Source: Beverwykella pulmonaria (Eukaryota; Ascomycota; Dothideomycetes; Pleosporales; Melanommataceae). Taken from it: a stretch of DNA of 64,000 nt. Where the stretch lies: positions 1,474,477-1,538,476 of the forward strand of contig BCHH01000003.1 of the NCBI GenBank assembly GCA_001599595.1, given 5' to 3'. Both the position numbers and the translations under genes were made by a program. The notes under the pieces are model-generated. The model was not told where the DNA came from and did no database searches. It saw nothing but the letters and a program-made list of their open reading frames with translations. Positions 10,568 to 20,656 of this stretch are shown piece by piece (within the stretch, counting starts at the first letter, position 1; each line of letters opens with the position of its first letter).

Positions 10568-10664
10568 GACCTTGTGCGAGGGGCGTTGAATTTATTGGGG
10601 TGTTGAATTTATTGGGGTGTGGATGAAGAACGAGTTTAAATAGGCATTAGATATCGCCACTTAA
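10568..10664 (+). repeat. Left terminal inverted repeat
   Basis: Inverted match to 12357-12436. It contains a 17-nt tandem duplication that the right arm lacks. Confidence 0.75.
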
Positions 10665-11234
10665 AGCGGGCGGGCGCTAGGGCCCCGAGCACAGCCTCCC
10701 GCCACAACCAGATCAGATGGATCTGAAACCGGGTGCTTGGAACCGAGCTGTGGGGACCAAAATGAGGCCCACCCTTAGTTCTTTGATGAGATAAGCATGG
10801 CTATATAGTTTCCGGCCACCCCCACCAAAATCAGACATCCGACAAATATTCCCCACAACCTCGTTTGTTGGTATTACGGTGGATTGCACGGTATATAACA
10901 ATGACTCAGAAGGAGGACTGGGTGGATTAAGCGAGCGAGATCCACACAGGCATAAATATACGGCCCCGGCAATTTAGAAGGAGGACGAACCCGAGAATCA
11001 AACCCTACAATTGGCAAGCTAGCAGAGGACTTCGACGTCGCTGCTAGCCCTTGCTACGTAGAAGATTCGTGGTCACAAGCAATCCATACTCTTTTTTACC
11101 GTACCCTGCGCTCTTGCACCGCCGTGGACTAGCGTTCTGCGAAACCCACGGGCAGTCGATTAACAGCGTCCAGAGTACCTTCCCATTTCACGGGCGGGTA
11201 TACCGACATCGTTATTTACATAGATAATTGCTAT

Positions 11235-12217
11235 TGGTTACACATAGATTCAAGGGTTGCAGCTGCAGCAGCCATCGCGGCCTTTTCTGCAGCCTCTGCA
11301 GCAGTAGTTTTGCTGCGTTAAGCTTGCTCAGCAGCTGACTGCTGGATAGCACTCATGATATTCTCTATATTGGCAAATCGATCATTTGGATCAACTTGAA
11401 CACGCTTCCTTGGCCTAGTAGAGCTGATAGCCTCTAGTTGATGTAACTGGTTTATGGGGTAAGCATCTCGCCCGCGAAACTCTTGCGCACACCCAGCAAG
11501 CTTACCCTTCTCAGACATGTGCGTCCTCAGCGCGCCTAGCCAAAGGTCCGCTAGGTTTCTCATAAGGCCGTTTAGGCTGGCCTTCCAATCGCCCTCAAGC
11601 AAGCACTCGCGTGCATTTCTTCGCGACTCGGCTCGAAACGTCGCTACCAGCCCAGTGAGATGTGCAGCAGCTTGTGGTTTATGTACTGTAGCATCTACTC
11701 GGTCCTCCCACGACTTGATTCCCAGTATTCGTCGCACCTTGTCATTGATTGCGGGTGGAAGGTCAGCCAGATTGTCGACAAAGACACCGGCGTGATACAT
11801 ATTCCGTGTACGGTACGTTTGGGGCGATGGTTTTTTGCTGGGACTCGGCATTCAAGATCCGTGAGAGCGTGCATAGCGTTTCGCGCTGCGGCGCCCGCAA
11901 TCGTTCAAAGATGCGCTTCAAGGCGTCGGAGGTGCTGCCATCATCTCTAGATCGCAGACAGCCAAACAGTGTTTTACCCAGTGCTGGATTAACGATTCAG
12001 GTGCCTCGGAAGTCAATTTCTGAGTGGAGCGGAGCGCTTCTTCGGCTAGCGCAAGTGCCTGCGATGATGGATTCGATGGAGGTGGTGAGGATACGTGGGG
12101 TGTGTCGACGTCGGCACATAGGGGTTTGCGGCGCTTCGCACTGCAAGCGCTGCGGCAAGAAGCTTGCCAGGCGTCACTATCAGAAGCTCGTCGCTTCATT
12201 GTATGGTGTATACACAC
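11235..12217 (-). pseudogene. Broken cargo ORF inside the inverted-repeat element
   Basis: The minus strand gives an open stretch at 12217-11918 (Ser/Pro/Arg-rich start, then P-E-S-L-I-Q-H-W-V), a frame change, and a second stretch at 11851-11318 (S-P-Q-T-Y-R-T-R-N-M-Y-H-A-G-V-F-V-D, R-R-I-L-G-I, E-S-R-R-N-A-R-E-C, E-G-D-W-K). The second stretch stops at TAA where CAA would continue in frame through an Ala-rich tail to ~11235. It resembles uncharacterised, multi-copy fungal proteins that I have no function for. The protein looks internally shortened after T-H-M-S-E-K. Confidence 0.5.
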
Positions 12218-12356
12218 GCATGGAGGGCTATGATTGAGATGGTACAGTATTGTGCTTGATTGTGATGATGTTGACGTTCGGCCGCGAACTAAGAGAATCA
12301 GGGAAACTTCGGCAATAGGTCACATGGCCATGGCTTGGCGACTGCGCCTACCGCAA

Positions 12357-12436
12357 TAAGTGGCGATATCTGATACCTATTTCAACTTCTTTCTTCATCC
12401 ACGCCCGAATAAATTCAACGCCCCTCGCACAAGGTC
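12357..12436 (-). repeat. Right terminal inverted repeat
   Basis: Reverse complement of the left arm with scattered substitutions and without the 17-nt duplication. Confidence 0.75.
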
Positions 12437-13209
12437 CTGGCTAGTGCGGTTCGGCCCCCCTACCTGCAGGTGGTAGCCATCGCCACTGTTACATTGATCT
12501 TGTTACCGTTAGATATCACTCATAATTGTGCTTACACATCTTGCGCCCCTCTACTCTCGCACTAGCTAATACTCCACATCTAAAGCAGCATTAATGTCCT
12601 ATCTCTATATTCTCCATCTGCCACTCGTTTAATGTTTCAAGCGAAAACGGTAAGTTATGTCCGGAAATTAGTCATCTGGTTAAGCGGCTGCAAGCATGCA
12701 TCCGTCAACGAGAGCCTACAGCCACACCTAAAGGCGATCATGCATAGAATAATGAGACACCGAACCCGAACAGAACCCACTACGGTAGCTAAAAGGAGCC
12801 AAAAATAACTATGCACGATCGAAGATTGCCGCGAAAAGTGTTTTCTGCCTTATTATTACTAACCATTTCCGGCAGCTTCGGGACCAGCCTACCTGCATGC
12901 CTTTGTTGAAGTGGCAGCCAAGTCTTCCGGTGAACCGTAGCTGCATCTGCTCCAGGTAATTAAGTTAAGTCGCTAGAGCCAATGGCTAGCGGGCACAGCC
13001 ACTTCGGCCAGGTCACAGTAAAGCGGCGTGTAGTAGGGAGCTCCGATTACAAGTAATAATAATACACATGCACGCAGCACTGCCTGGCTGAGCATGGAGC
13101 CTGCTCTCCACTAAGAGGATATCATCGTGTCAAAGATTTGATTACCATCTGAAGCTGCCTTGAAAGCCTCATCTTTAGGTCCCTCTGTATTTCCCACAAA
13201 GGTAGTGAC
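12437..13209. other. Intergenic region upstream of a HET gene
   Basis: No open frame with protein-like features was seen. It should contain the promoter of the gene starting at 13210. Confidence 0.45.
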
Positions 13210-15480
13210 ATGCCGCCGCATCTCTGCAGCCACTGTGTGAAGGTCTTCGAAGGCAGTGCTCCAAAGTTCGATGCAAAGGTCCAAAATGATGATGTATACT
13301 ACATCCATCGCACATATCAGTCATTTGCGCTGTCGCGTCAAGCCAAATGCCGTCTATGTTCGGACCTTTGGGAATCTCTGGCCTCTGGGATTTGCCACCC
13401 CGTCGAGCAACTTGCTACTTCCGGAATAATGGTCGCATTCAAAGCCACATACCTCCCGGACTTTGACATGAAACCGAACTGGATCTTTTTCATGTGTGGT
13501 TTCTACGTCCGGGAAACCGCAACGCCGCCAGCAGTGCTCAGGAACAAGTACGTCGAAGAGGAACTCCGGGATCCACAAAGGTTTCTATTGGGTAGCGCGT
13601 GGTATCAGGTCATCTACAACAGGGTCTATGTGCTTGGTCGAAGTGTCGCTGGGGTGGATAAAAGAAGTATGGAAGAGCTAGGGAAGTCTTCGAGCTCGCA
13701 GCCAAGTCGCGATATAGTCAACGCTTGGGTGCGATTGTGTGTTGAGAACCATCCGGAATGTAGGCCATGGCGGGACCTCAATTACGATGTGGCACCGCCA
13801 GCACGAATACTTGATGTTGGAGACCAGCGCAGCGCGACGGTCCTTCTGCGGAGCCTGGCCGACGAGGAATCATTTGACGAAGACTACATCACACTCAGCT
13901 ACTGCAAAGGGAAGTCGAAGCCAATGGAGTTGACTACGAATACCGCGAAAATCCTAGAGTCTGGTATCAATCCGATGCAGCTTCCGAAGACTTTCCGTAA
14001 TGCCGTAGCGGTGACCCGACAGCTGGGCGTGCGATACCTCTGGATCTCGTCACTTTGTGTGTTCCAAGACTCTGTGGAAGACCGTCGCATAGAAGGCAGC
14101 AAGTCAGGTGACATATACGGAAATGCGCTTCTGAACATCTGTGCTTTGGGTGCAGAGGATTGTGACGGCGGTCTCTTTTTCGAGCGCGACCCAGTTTTGG
14201 TCCAACCAATGCAGATCAACATGTCATGGCCGCTGTATCAGCGCGATGCTGTACCGGTACCTCGCACACTGTACGACTGCGGCGTTATGGCAGAGTGGAC
14301 AGACATCATGGATGCCGCTGCTGTCAATAAGCGGACGTGGCCATGGCAAGAGCAGTTTGTCTCCCGTCGCACGCTCTACTGCTGCAAAGAGCAGCTGTAC
14401 TGGGAATGCAGACGGGGCAGAGGCAATGAGGCCTTTCCAGGTGGGCTTGCATCGGCGGCAGACAGTGGGCCAATTCAAGCGGCTGTGGGAGTGCTTGACC
14501 GCATCGCTCGCGAAGGGTCATGGATCATGAAGAAGAGTGGAAAGATGGAGTTTCATGCCCCACCTGATGAGAAGCTTATTGCAAAAGCATACACTGAGTG
14601 GACCAAATTGATCGAGAGAGTCACTGCTTGTGAAGTCACACTCGGTGATCTAGTCGTCCATGCGAATAACTCCATCACACGGGCTGAAGACATCATACTC
14701 GCCTTCTCTGGGATTGCCAAGAGGTTCCAAATCGTGCTTGGAGAGCGTTATTCCGCTGGATTGCTACTTGCCAACGACTTTCACAACAATCTTTTATGGT
14801 TTACAAAACAACTTTGGCCTTGGACCATCACGCATCCTCCCAGTACCGCAGCAATGAGATGGAAAGCACCATCATGGAGTTGGGCCTCTGTTCTCGGAAA
14901 AGTAGAATGGGATCGCGCTTCCCTTCAATCTGAAATCTTCGTACAAGGCAACTTTCTAGAACTTCTTGACGTGCAAGAAGAACCGCCGGTTCCGGATCAG
15001 AAGGGAGCTGTCCCTCCACAAACTCTGCTTCGCGTCAAGGCACGCAAGATCTACCTATTTGTGGATCTTTACAGGCCGCTGGGATCAAATCTTGTTGACC
15101 CAGGTGGAATCAAGGCGCCATTGGTGTGGACGGCGAAAGATGGCAGTGTTATCTATGGGCACGGCCAGTTCGATGACGCCGCCCACCTTCCACAGACGAC
15201 GTCAGCGGGCGGAGGCAATATTCCGAATTCATATCTTGGTTTTCCAGTCCGATACAGGCTCGAAAAAGCTGGATGGGATACGAACTATCAGGCGAAGAAG
15301 CTCAAGGTCGTGGGGCTTCTTGTAAAGTTCACCGAAAGCTACAATGGAGCTTCCCACGGGGAGTGCTTGAACCGTATTGGTAGATTTACGTTGGAAATGC
15401 CCATAATGGAAAACATGCTATTGAAGGTCTTGTCAAACTTCGATAATTATGAGATGGGAAGGCAGTATCTCCTGGTTTAG
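13210..15480 (+). CDS. HET-domain protein (756 aa)
   Basis: A single-exon gene. The N-terminal region has C-S-H-C (residues 6-9) and C-R-L-C (47-50), a paired-cysteine arrangement usual at the start of HET proteins. The HET domain starts near residue 226: Y-I-T-L-S-Y-C-K-G, L-P-K-T-F-R-N-A-V, L-G-V-R-Y-L-W-I-S-S-L-C, then G-D-I-Y-G-N-A. A later R-x-W-x-x-Q-E-type block reads R-T-W-P-W-Q-E-Q. HET proteins trigger heterokaryon incompatibility, a cell-death response on fusion of unlike strains, often as effector modules. Two positions deviate from the usual motif: Lys for Trp in Y-C-W-G, and Ser for Asp in W-I-D. The allele may therefore be altered in activity. It is convergent with a second HET gene 203 bp downstream. 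Confidence 0.9.
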   Translation: MPPHLCSHCVKVFEGSAPKFDAKVQNDDVYYIHRTYQSFALSRQAKCRLCSDLWESLASGICHPVEQLATSGIMVAFKATYLPDFDMKPNWIFFMCGFYVRETATPPAVLRNKYVEEELRDPQRFLLGSAWYQVIYNRVYVLGRSVAGVDKRSMEELGKSSSSQPSRDIVNAWVRLCVENHPECRPWRDLNYDVAPPARILDVGDQRSATVLLRSLADEESFDEDYITLSYCKGKSKPMELTTNTAKILESGINPMQLPKTFRNAVAVTRQLGVRYLWISSLCVFQDSVEDRRIEGSKSGDIYGNALLNICALGAEDCDGGLFFERDPVLVQPMQINMSWPLYQRDAVPVPRTLYDCGVMAEWTDIMDAAAVNKRTWPWQEQFVSRRTLYCCKEQLYWECRRGRGNEAFPGGLASAADSGPIQAAVGVLDRIAREGSWIMKKSGKMEFHAPPDEKLIAKAYTEWTKLIERVTACEVTLGDLVVHANNSITRAEDIILAFSGIAKRFQIVLGERYSAGLLLANDFHNNLLWFTKQLWPWTITHPPSTAAMRWKAPSWSWASVLGKVEWDRASLQSEIFVQGNFLELLDVQEEPPVPDQKGAVPPQTLLRVKARKIYLFVDLYRPLGSNLVDPGGIKAPLVWTAKDGSVIYGHGQFDDAAHLPQTTSAGGGNIPNSYLGFPVRYRLEKAGWDTNYQAKKLKVVGLLVKFTESYNGASHGECLNRIGRFTLEMPIMENMLLKVLSNFDNYEMGRQYLLV

Positions 15481-15683
15481 CTCGAGATTGTGAGTTGTGT
15501 ATAATGCAGCTAGGTCGAAGCACTAACTAACGAGAAATTATGATATACCAATTTAGTCAACTTGGAACGAAAGATAGCAGAAGGCAAGGAGTAGAACGAG
15601 TGGCAATGTAGAGATTTGTGCGAAGAATGATTGTATATGCGCGTTCAGTCTACTTTGAATTTCGTCCGTCAACCTGTTGGTCC

Positions 15684-18264
15684 TTATATCAAGGAAACTA
15701 TCATCTGTGACCCCGCTAATAGCCAATTGAACTTCTTGTTCAAACTCGTGACATCTTCGTATACCACATTACGACTTGGAGTGTCCAATAGTGAACTATT
15801 TCCCGAAAAGGTGCCCATCCGTCTGGCGCCATCCCCAGTCAGATCAAGGAAGAGGCCGGCGATCCCTCGCGCTCTGTCCTCATTACCTATACCCCATTCC
15901 ACGATCGGAACGACTTTTATCAAAGTCAAAGCCCACTTGATGTTCTTGGTTTTTGGATCTTCTTGGCTTCGATGAGGGTGGTCGAGCCAAATATCGATGG
16001 GAGCATCATATCGACAGGTTCTCCGTCTAGGAGTTGCCGTCTTCCCATCCTCACTGAGGATAACTGGCTGCAGCCAGCCGCGGATTTGCAACTTTGCGCT
16101 CTTGATGCGACCGTAAGGCACGATCGCATGCGCAAGTTCCGTGGTACACTCGACTACAGTAGCTACAGGAGATCTTGTTGTACTCTCCAAATCAAAAGGC
16201 CACATCTCGATTTGGCCATCCAGCGACGCCCAAGACCAAGTTGGATGATGCGCCGCGGTGGTAGCGGGTGGACGGGAAGTGGCTGCTGGGTTCGCAACAC
16301 GCCACAGAAGTTGCGGTAGCAAGTGCTTTCGCCAATGTCCCACCACGTACTCATGCTTGAAAGAGGTTCCAACTACTTCTGCGATGGCGGCCAACGCGGG
16401 GAGTTTATCGCTATGATAACCGAATCCTCGGCTTGTAAACTCCTCCACAATCCCCTTCCAGAGGAGAGGCAAAGCAGAGAACGTCTCGGAGTGCTCGGAC
16501 GAAGGTTTCTGGATCACTTCCCACGTATTCCATACTATCATTGCCGCTTGCTTCCTGACCTCTGCCGTCGCTCGTCGGCCATATGTCGCCGACCAGTCCT
16601 CGGACCGCGATTTGATAGTTTCAGCAATGGACTCATAAATTTTGGGGTCTTTGACGCCGGACTCCAGAACTTTGAACAGCTCGCCCATTAGCCGACACAT
16701 CGTCATCTCGAGTGTCATCTTATCTAGGGGCCTGTTTCTATAAGCAAATGGCCGTTCCGTTACAGAATCCAGAACTGTCGTGAACATGAACCCTATAGTG
16801 TTAAATTGAAGCTGCTGCTCGGGTGACATGGACGCACCCCCGGCTGGTACTGGACCCTTCTGTCCTTTATTCGATGGTGACAAGAACTGATGTAGCTTTT
16901 CCCAGTGACGCCGATCGATCCAGTTTCCCAACGAATACTGGTCACCGCATTGTAGCGTTTTAGAAGCGCAGATACAGATGAGCTGCACCGAGCCATACAC
17001 GAGAAGTCGGGATGCAAGCATATGTTCCTGCAATGTCCAAGCCCGTGAGTGGATGCTATCTCGTACTACGCCTTTAATGGAATTTTTTACCAACCCTACC
17101 ATACCGACTGGTGCATCATCTCCCGCTGCAGTTTTGTACGGTAGGTAGATAGGCCCGGATCCCTCAATCACGGACGTTAACTTCCTGTCGGTGAGAAATC
17201 CATCTCGGGAATCGGACGCAGAAGCTGCTGAAATAGTGAAGTATGCGTTTCGGTATATATCCACCATTCTGGCCAATTCAGTCGCCACGTCATTCTCGTC
17301 ATCTTGAACGATGCATAGTGCGTCGACCCAGAGATATGGAATGCCGAGTTCACGTGTGACCGTAATAGCATCCAGAATCGTTTGGGGCAACTTCTTCAAA
17401 GGTAAAGCCGCGGAATGTGCTGCGAGTGTGGCTTTCGTGGTCTTACAGTCTGGATTGTGACCCCAGCAATAGCTGAGTGCTGCGTACCGCGCAACCGCAC
17501 CATTCGTACTATAGACATATGGTATAGCAGGACTCTGAGACACGGCTATCACCCGTGACGGAAGCTTTGAAGTACTGAGCTTGACGCAGTCTGTGTGCGA
17601 TTCGTCACAAGTGGCAATGAATTTGCGGGCAGTTGCAAAAGCCCTCTGTGATACTACATCTGGCGGCGGAAAGCGTCCGTCTACTAATGACGCTGCAGGA
17701 TCATCTGACTCACAATCAGTAACAACACTCAACTGTAGGCTGTATGCGAGCTTAGCTGGGGAGCTTACTGTTCTCAGCAAGAAGCCGAAAGGATAAAAAG
17801 TTCTTTTCCCCATGTCCGATGGCCCTAACGCCTATAATATCACGCAAATCAATGCTAATGTTGAGCCTCAGTTCCTCTTCGTCTCCATCCCTATCCTCAT
17901 CTCTCCTCTCTGCATTTCCGGCAATTTTGAGCCTCTCGAGCTCGGGTACGTCAAACAGTAGATTGCTTATGGCAGAGTCTGAAAGCCGATGGCCATCGGG
18001 AAGTGACTGTTTTACTTCGTGCAGAAGCTCGTGGGCTGTCTCTCTTGGCCTCAAGAACTGCCCTCGAAACCGTGCTTGGAAAGCACGACAAAGCGGGCAA
18101 CCAGCATCAACAGACCTTTGCAATGCAGCTCGACTGTAGGCCCATATGCAAAGCAATGTCCCATTCTTGAGACTCTCTCCATGCTTCGGAAGATGCGGGA
18201 CATCTTCGCGCAGGAATAATCTGCGGCATTGGGAACATGTCGCTGGGTCGATACGGCGGTTCAT
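15684..18264 (-). CDS. HET-domain protein, two reading segments (~827 aa)
   Basis: The N-terminal segment (18264 to ~17752) has C-S-Q-C and C-P-L-C cysteine pairs. The main segment (17813-15684) has a canonical HET domain: Y-A-A-L-S-Y-C-W-G, L-P-Q-T-I-L-D-A-I, L-G-I-P-Y-L-W-V-D-A-L-C-I-V-Q-D-D, then D-I-Y-R-N-A. The tail has the W-S-W-A-S-L-D-G block frequent in this family. The two segments lie in different frames. A 97-nt intron at 17829-17733 (weak GTTAGG donor, CTAAG branch, CTACAG acceptor) joins them in frame into 827 aa. The much stronger GTAAGC at ~17780 would give an implausibly short intron. A single-base frameshift is the alternative, in which case this copy is a pseudogene. The predicted role is incompatibility-type cell death. 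Confidence 0.82.
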
Positions 18265-19239
18265 TGAGATGGCGAGGGCGATTTGAGAAATGTGAAGTCA
18301 AACTCGCAAGTGGTCGTTTGACGCCTATTTAGGTAAGCTTGGTCCTAGTGGTGAATAGTGAAGGCGAGGCGTATGGGAGCAGCAAATGTTATCATCCGAG
18401 CCTCACAACCGGTGCCTCGCCCTCGGCGCAGACACACCTCTCTCAAACTGGGGCGGGGTTCTCGTGTTGACTCGCTGGTGGCTTGGTCACAAGCATTCCG
18501 CGCATGCTGCTGTTGGCTGAAGACACGGATATTTTGATTTGGGCTGCTGCTTTAACGGTTTAATACGAGATGGATCGCCAACTGCATTCTGATTGGCTCC
18601 TCGTATCAACCAGTGAGCGAGATCGAGAACAAGTACTAACTAGGTTAGCGTCCTCGCATAGTTTTGTGTGCGACAGCAGGCACAAGGCTTCTGATAACTT
18701 CTCAGCATTGTAGTGAGGTTCTAAGGCTTGATAAGACTGTTCATGAGTATTATGGAGTGGTAAGAGCTTGATAGTAGTGTTATGGAGAAGGAACTCTGTC
18801 ACGCAGTAGAAGGAGTCTCTACAAATTAGGCGTAAAGGCAACGATGCAAACGTACTTTATAGGCGGGAGCTGTCCTATATGTTTAAAAGAAGCTCTATTG
18901 CACGACTCATACAGAATTATAATAGATCTCATCGTGTGCGCAGAGTTATGGTCGCTTAAAGTCAAAGTGCCCCTCATATTTTACGGCACGGTGGGTTTTG
19001 CGCGACCCAGGAAGGGTCGTTACAGTGATGTCCATGGATTCAGATAGGAGTCATATGCAAAGGATGAACACCAACTCTCAAGGAATAGACAGAAGTCAAA
19101 ATCCCAACATCAACTTGCCATCTTAGATCTCAGATGCATCAAGTGGAATTCAACCAGCTCGAAGATCCCCAGACCAATGTCTAAGCTTTAGTTTAAAACA
19201 TTCTTCATATAGACAATACCTCCAGAAATAACACCTCAT
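18265..19239. other. Intergenic region, no gene seen
   Basis: It contains the HET gene promoter and the 3' flank of the metalloprotease gene. Short open stretches here lack protein-like features. Confidence 0.45.
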
Positions 19240-20656
19240 TTATCTCTGTTTAACCCATGCCGCCGGCGGTGTTTCTGGCGGCGTGAAATCCTAAATCTAA
19301 TGTTAGCAATTCTATCCCAATCAAAAATTGTATTTAGAATCTTACCAGTGCCGACATCCCAAAATTCACAAATGCAGGCCTGACATGCGTATCGGGTCTA
19401 TGCTGCATATAAAACCGATCATGTTCCCCAAAACTTATAGTCGCAGCATCCATACACTCGGGAAACCTCTTCGGCGTGACCCCACCCTCACACGCCTCGA
19501 CAAAGCTATCCGTATCCGTCATGATGTCATTCTGAAAAGTCGCCGGATGCTGCAAGTTGAACATGTGCCCGACTTCATGAACCGCAGTGCGGAAATAGGG
19601 ATCGAGTAGCTCGTCGAATTTCTTACCGCGGACGGAGGCAGGCCAGGGTAAACTGGTGTCGTTTTGCCCGTCCCACGTCGTGCCCACGATCCACTCAGCG
19701 GCCGTCGCGGTGCCTTCGCGCGGGATCCCATTGTAGACGCCGCTATCGTCGATCATGGCTCCTCTCGCCACACCTTGAAGCAACCTCGTCACAAGAACAA
19801 AATACTTCCACTGCTTATCATAATCCGTAGGTGCTCGATATTGTAATACCGCCGCATGCTCCTGCTCGTTCTTCCACATGCCATTTGGTAGATCCGGATT
19901 ACTCGGCTCTGGGATGTCGGTCTTACCAACGGTGACTTTGATATCGTACCCGACTTCCGCAAAGATAGACTTCCAGGTGCGTGTTCCTGTGGTGTCTTTC
20001 TCGGGAACGGGGACGCCGGATACGGTGCCGATCTCGACTTCAATCCGGCGGAGGAATGTGGATACCCAGCCCATAGTGAGTTTCCCGGCCGAGGATCCGT
20101 TCCCAGCGAACTTGACATCGCCTTCAAAGTAGTTTGCGGTATCGGGGAAGCCAGCGGGTGCTGTGGCTGGAGCCAAAGCTACGGTGTACCCACCGTCGAG
20201 GGGGTTATCGCCCCAAATCGTGGCATTTGCTCGGATTGTTTGCCGGAAAGCTAAGAGCCGCCAGTACTCCATTGACAGAGAGAACCCGCCGTCGGTGCCG
20301 GATGTGAGTTTGGTCGGTCGGACATAGGCCCAATAGTTTGCTCGAGGGAGGATGGGACTTCCATCTGCTGGGTTGGGCTGAACGGTGCCGTTGTAGAGAT
20401 CACCGCTGATGTACGTGGCTGAGGAGTTGGAGGTGACTCGCAGAGGACCCCTATAGACCTGTGAGTTGGAGGAGGAAGGCGTCCATGTTACGAGCCACGA
20501 GCCATCTCGTAGTTTTGGAGCTTGTCGCGAGTGGATATTTGGGGGAAGACTGATGGAGGGAATTGCGTGAGCAGCGACAAGAGAGAGGAGAGCTGTAAAG
20601 ATGAGAAGGAATGACATAGATGGTGATGAGAAGCGAGTGTTAGCCATCTGAAACAT
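19240..20656 (-). CDS. Secreted zinc metalloprotease with HExxHxxxxxH motif
   Basis: Exons at 20656-19346 and 19290-19240 are joined by a 55-nt intron with a perfect TGCTAAC branch. The splice replaces four codons and a stop with D-F-T-P-P-E-T and a short new C-terminus (453 aa from the first Met). Later Met codons at residues 4 and 14 fit a secretion signal better (M-S-F-L-L-I-F-T-A-L-L-S-L-V-A-A-H-A). The zinc site is at residues 360-370, H-E-V-G-H-M-F-N-L-Q-H, whose third His at +10 follows the metzincin pattern (though metzincins usually have Gly at position 7, here N). A possible Met-turn (N-D-I-M) follows 9 residues later. Many N-glycosylation sites (N-S-S, N-G-T, N-A-T) fit an extracellular enzyme. 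The substrate is unknown. Confidence 0.8.

Larger units (their letters stand above)
10568..12436. mobile_element. 1.87-kb element with ~80-bp terminal inverted repeats
   Basis: The left arm (10568-10664) and the inverted right arm (12357-12436) share GACCTTGTGCGAGGGGCGTT, then TGAATTTATT, GTGGATGAAGAA and ATATCGCCACTTA. The left arm is longer by one 17-nt tandem copy (10585-10601 and 10602-10618). Weaker similarity continues ~25 bp outward on both sides, so the true ends are uncertain and no target-site duplication was found. The interior carries a broken minus-strand ORF but no recognisable transposase. It is probably a non-autonomous DNA transposon carrying, or derived from, another gene. 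Confidence 0.65.

Noticed and set aside
10980..11010. Possible tRNA B-box-like sequence (GGTTTGATTCTCGGG on the minus strand)
   Set aside because: It does not match the conserved B box and no cloverleaf arms or A box could be found around it.
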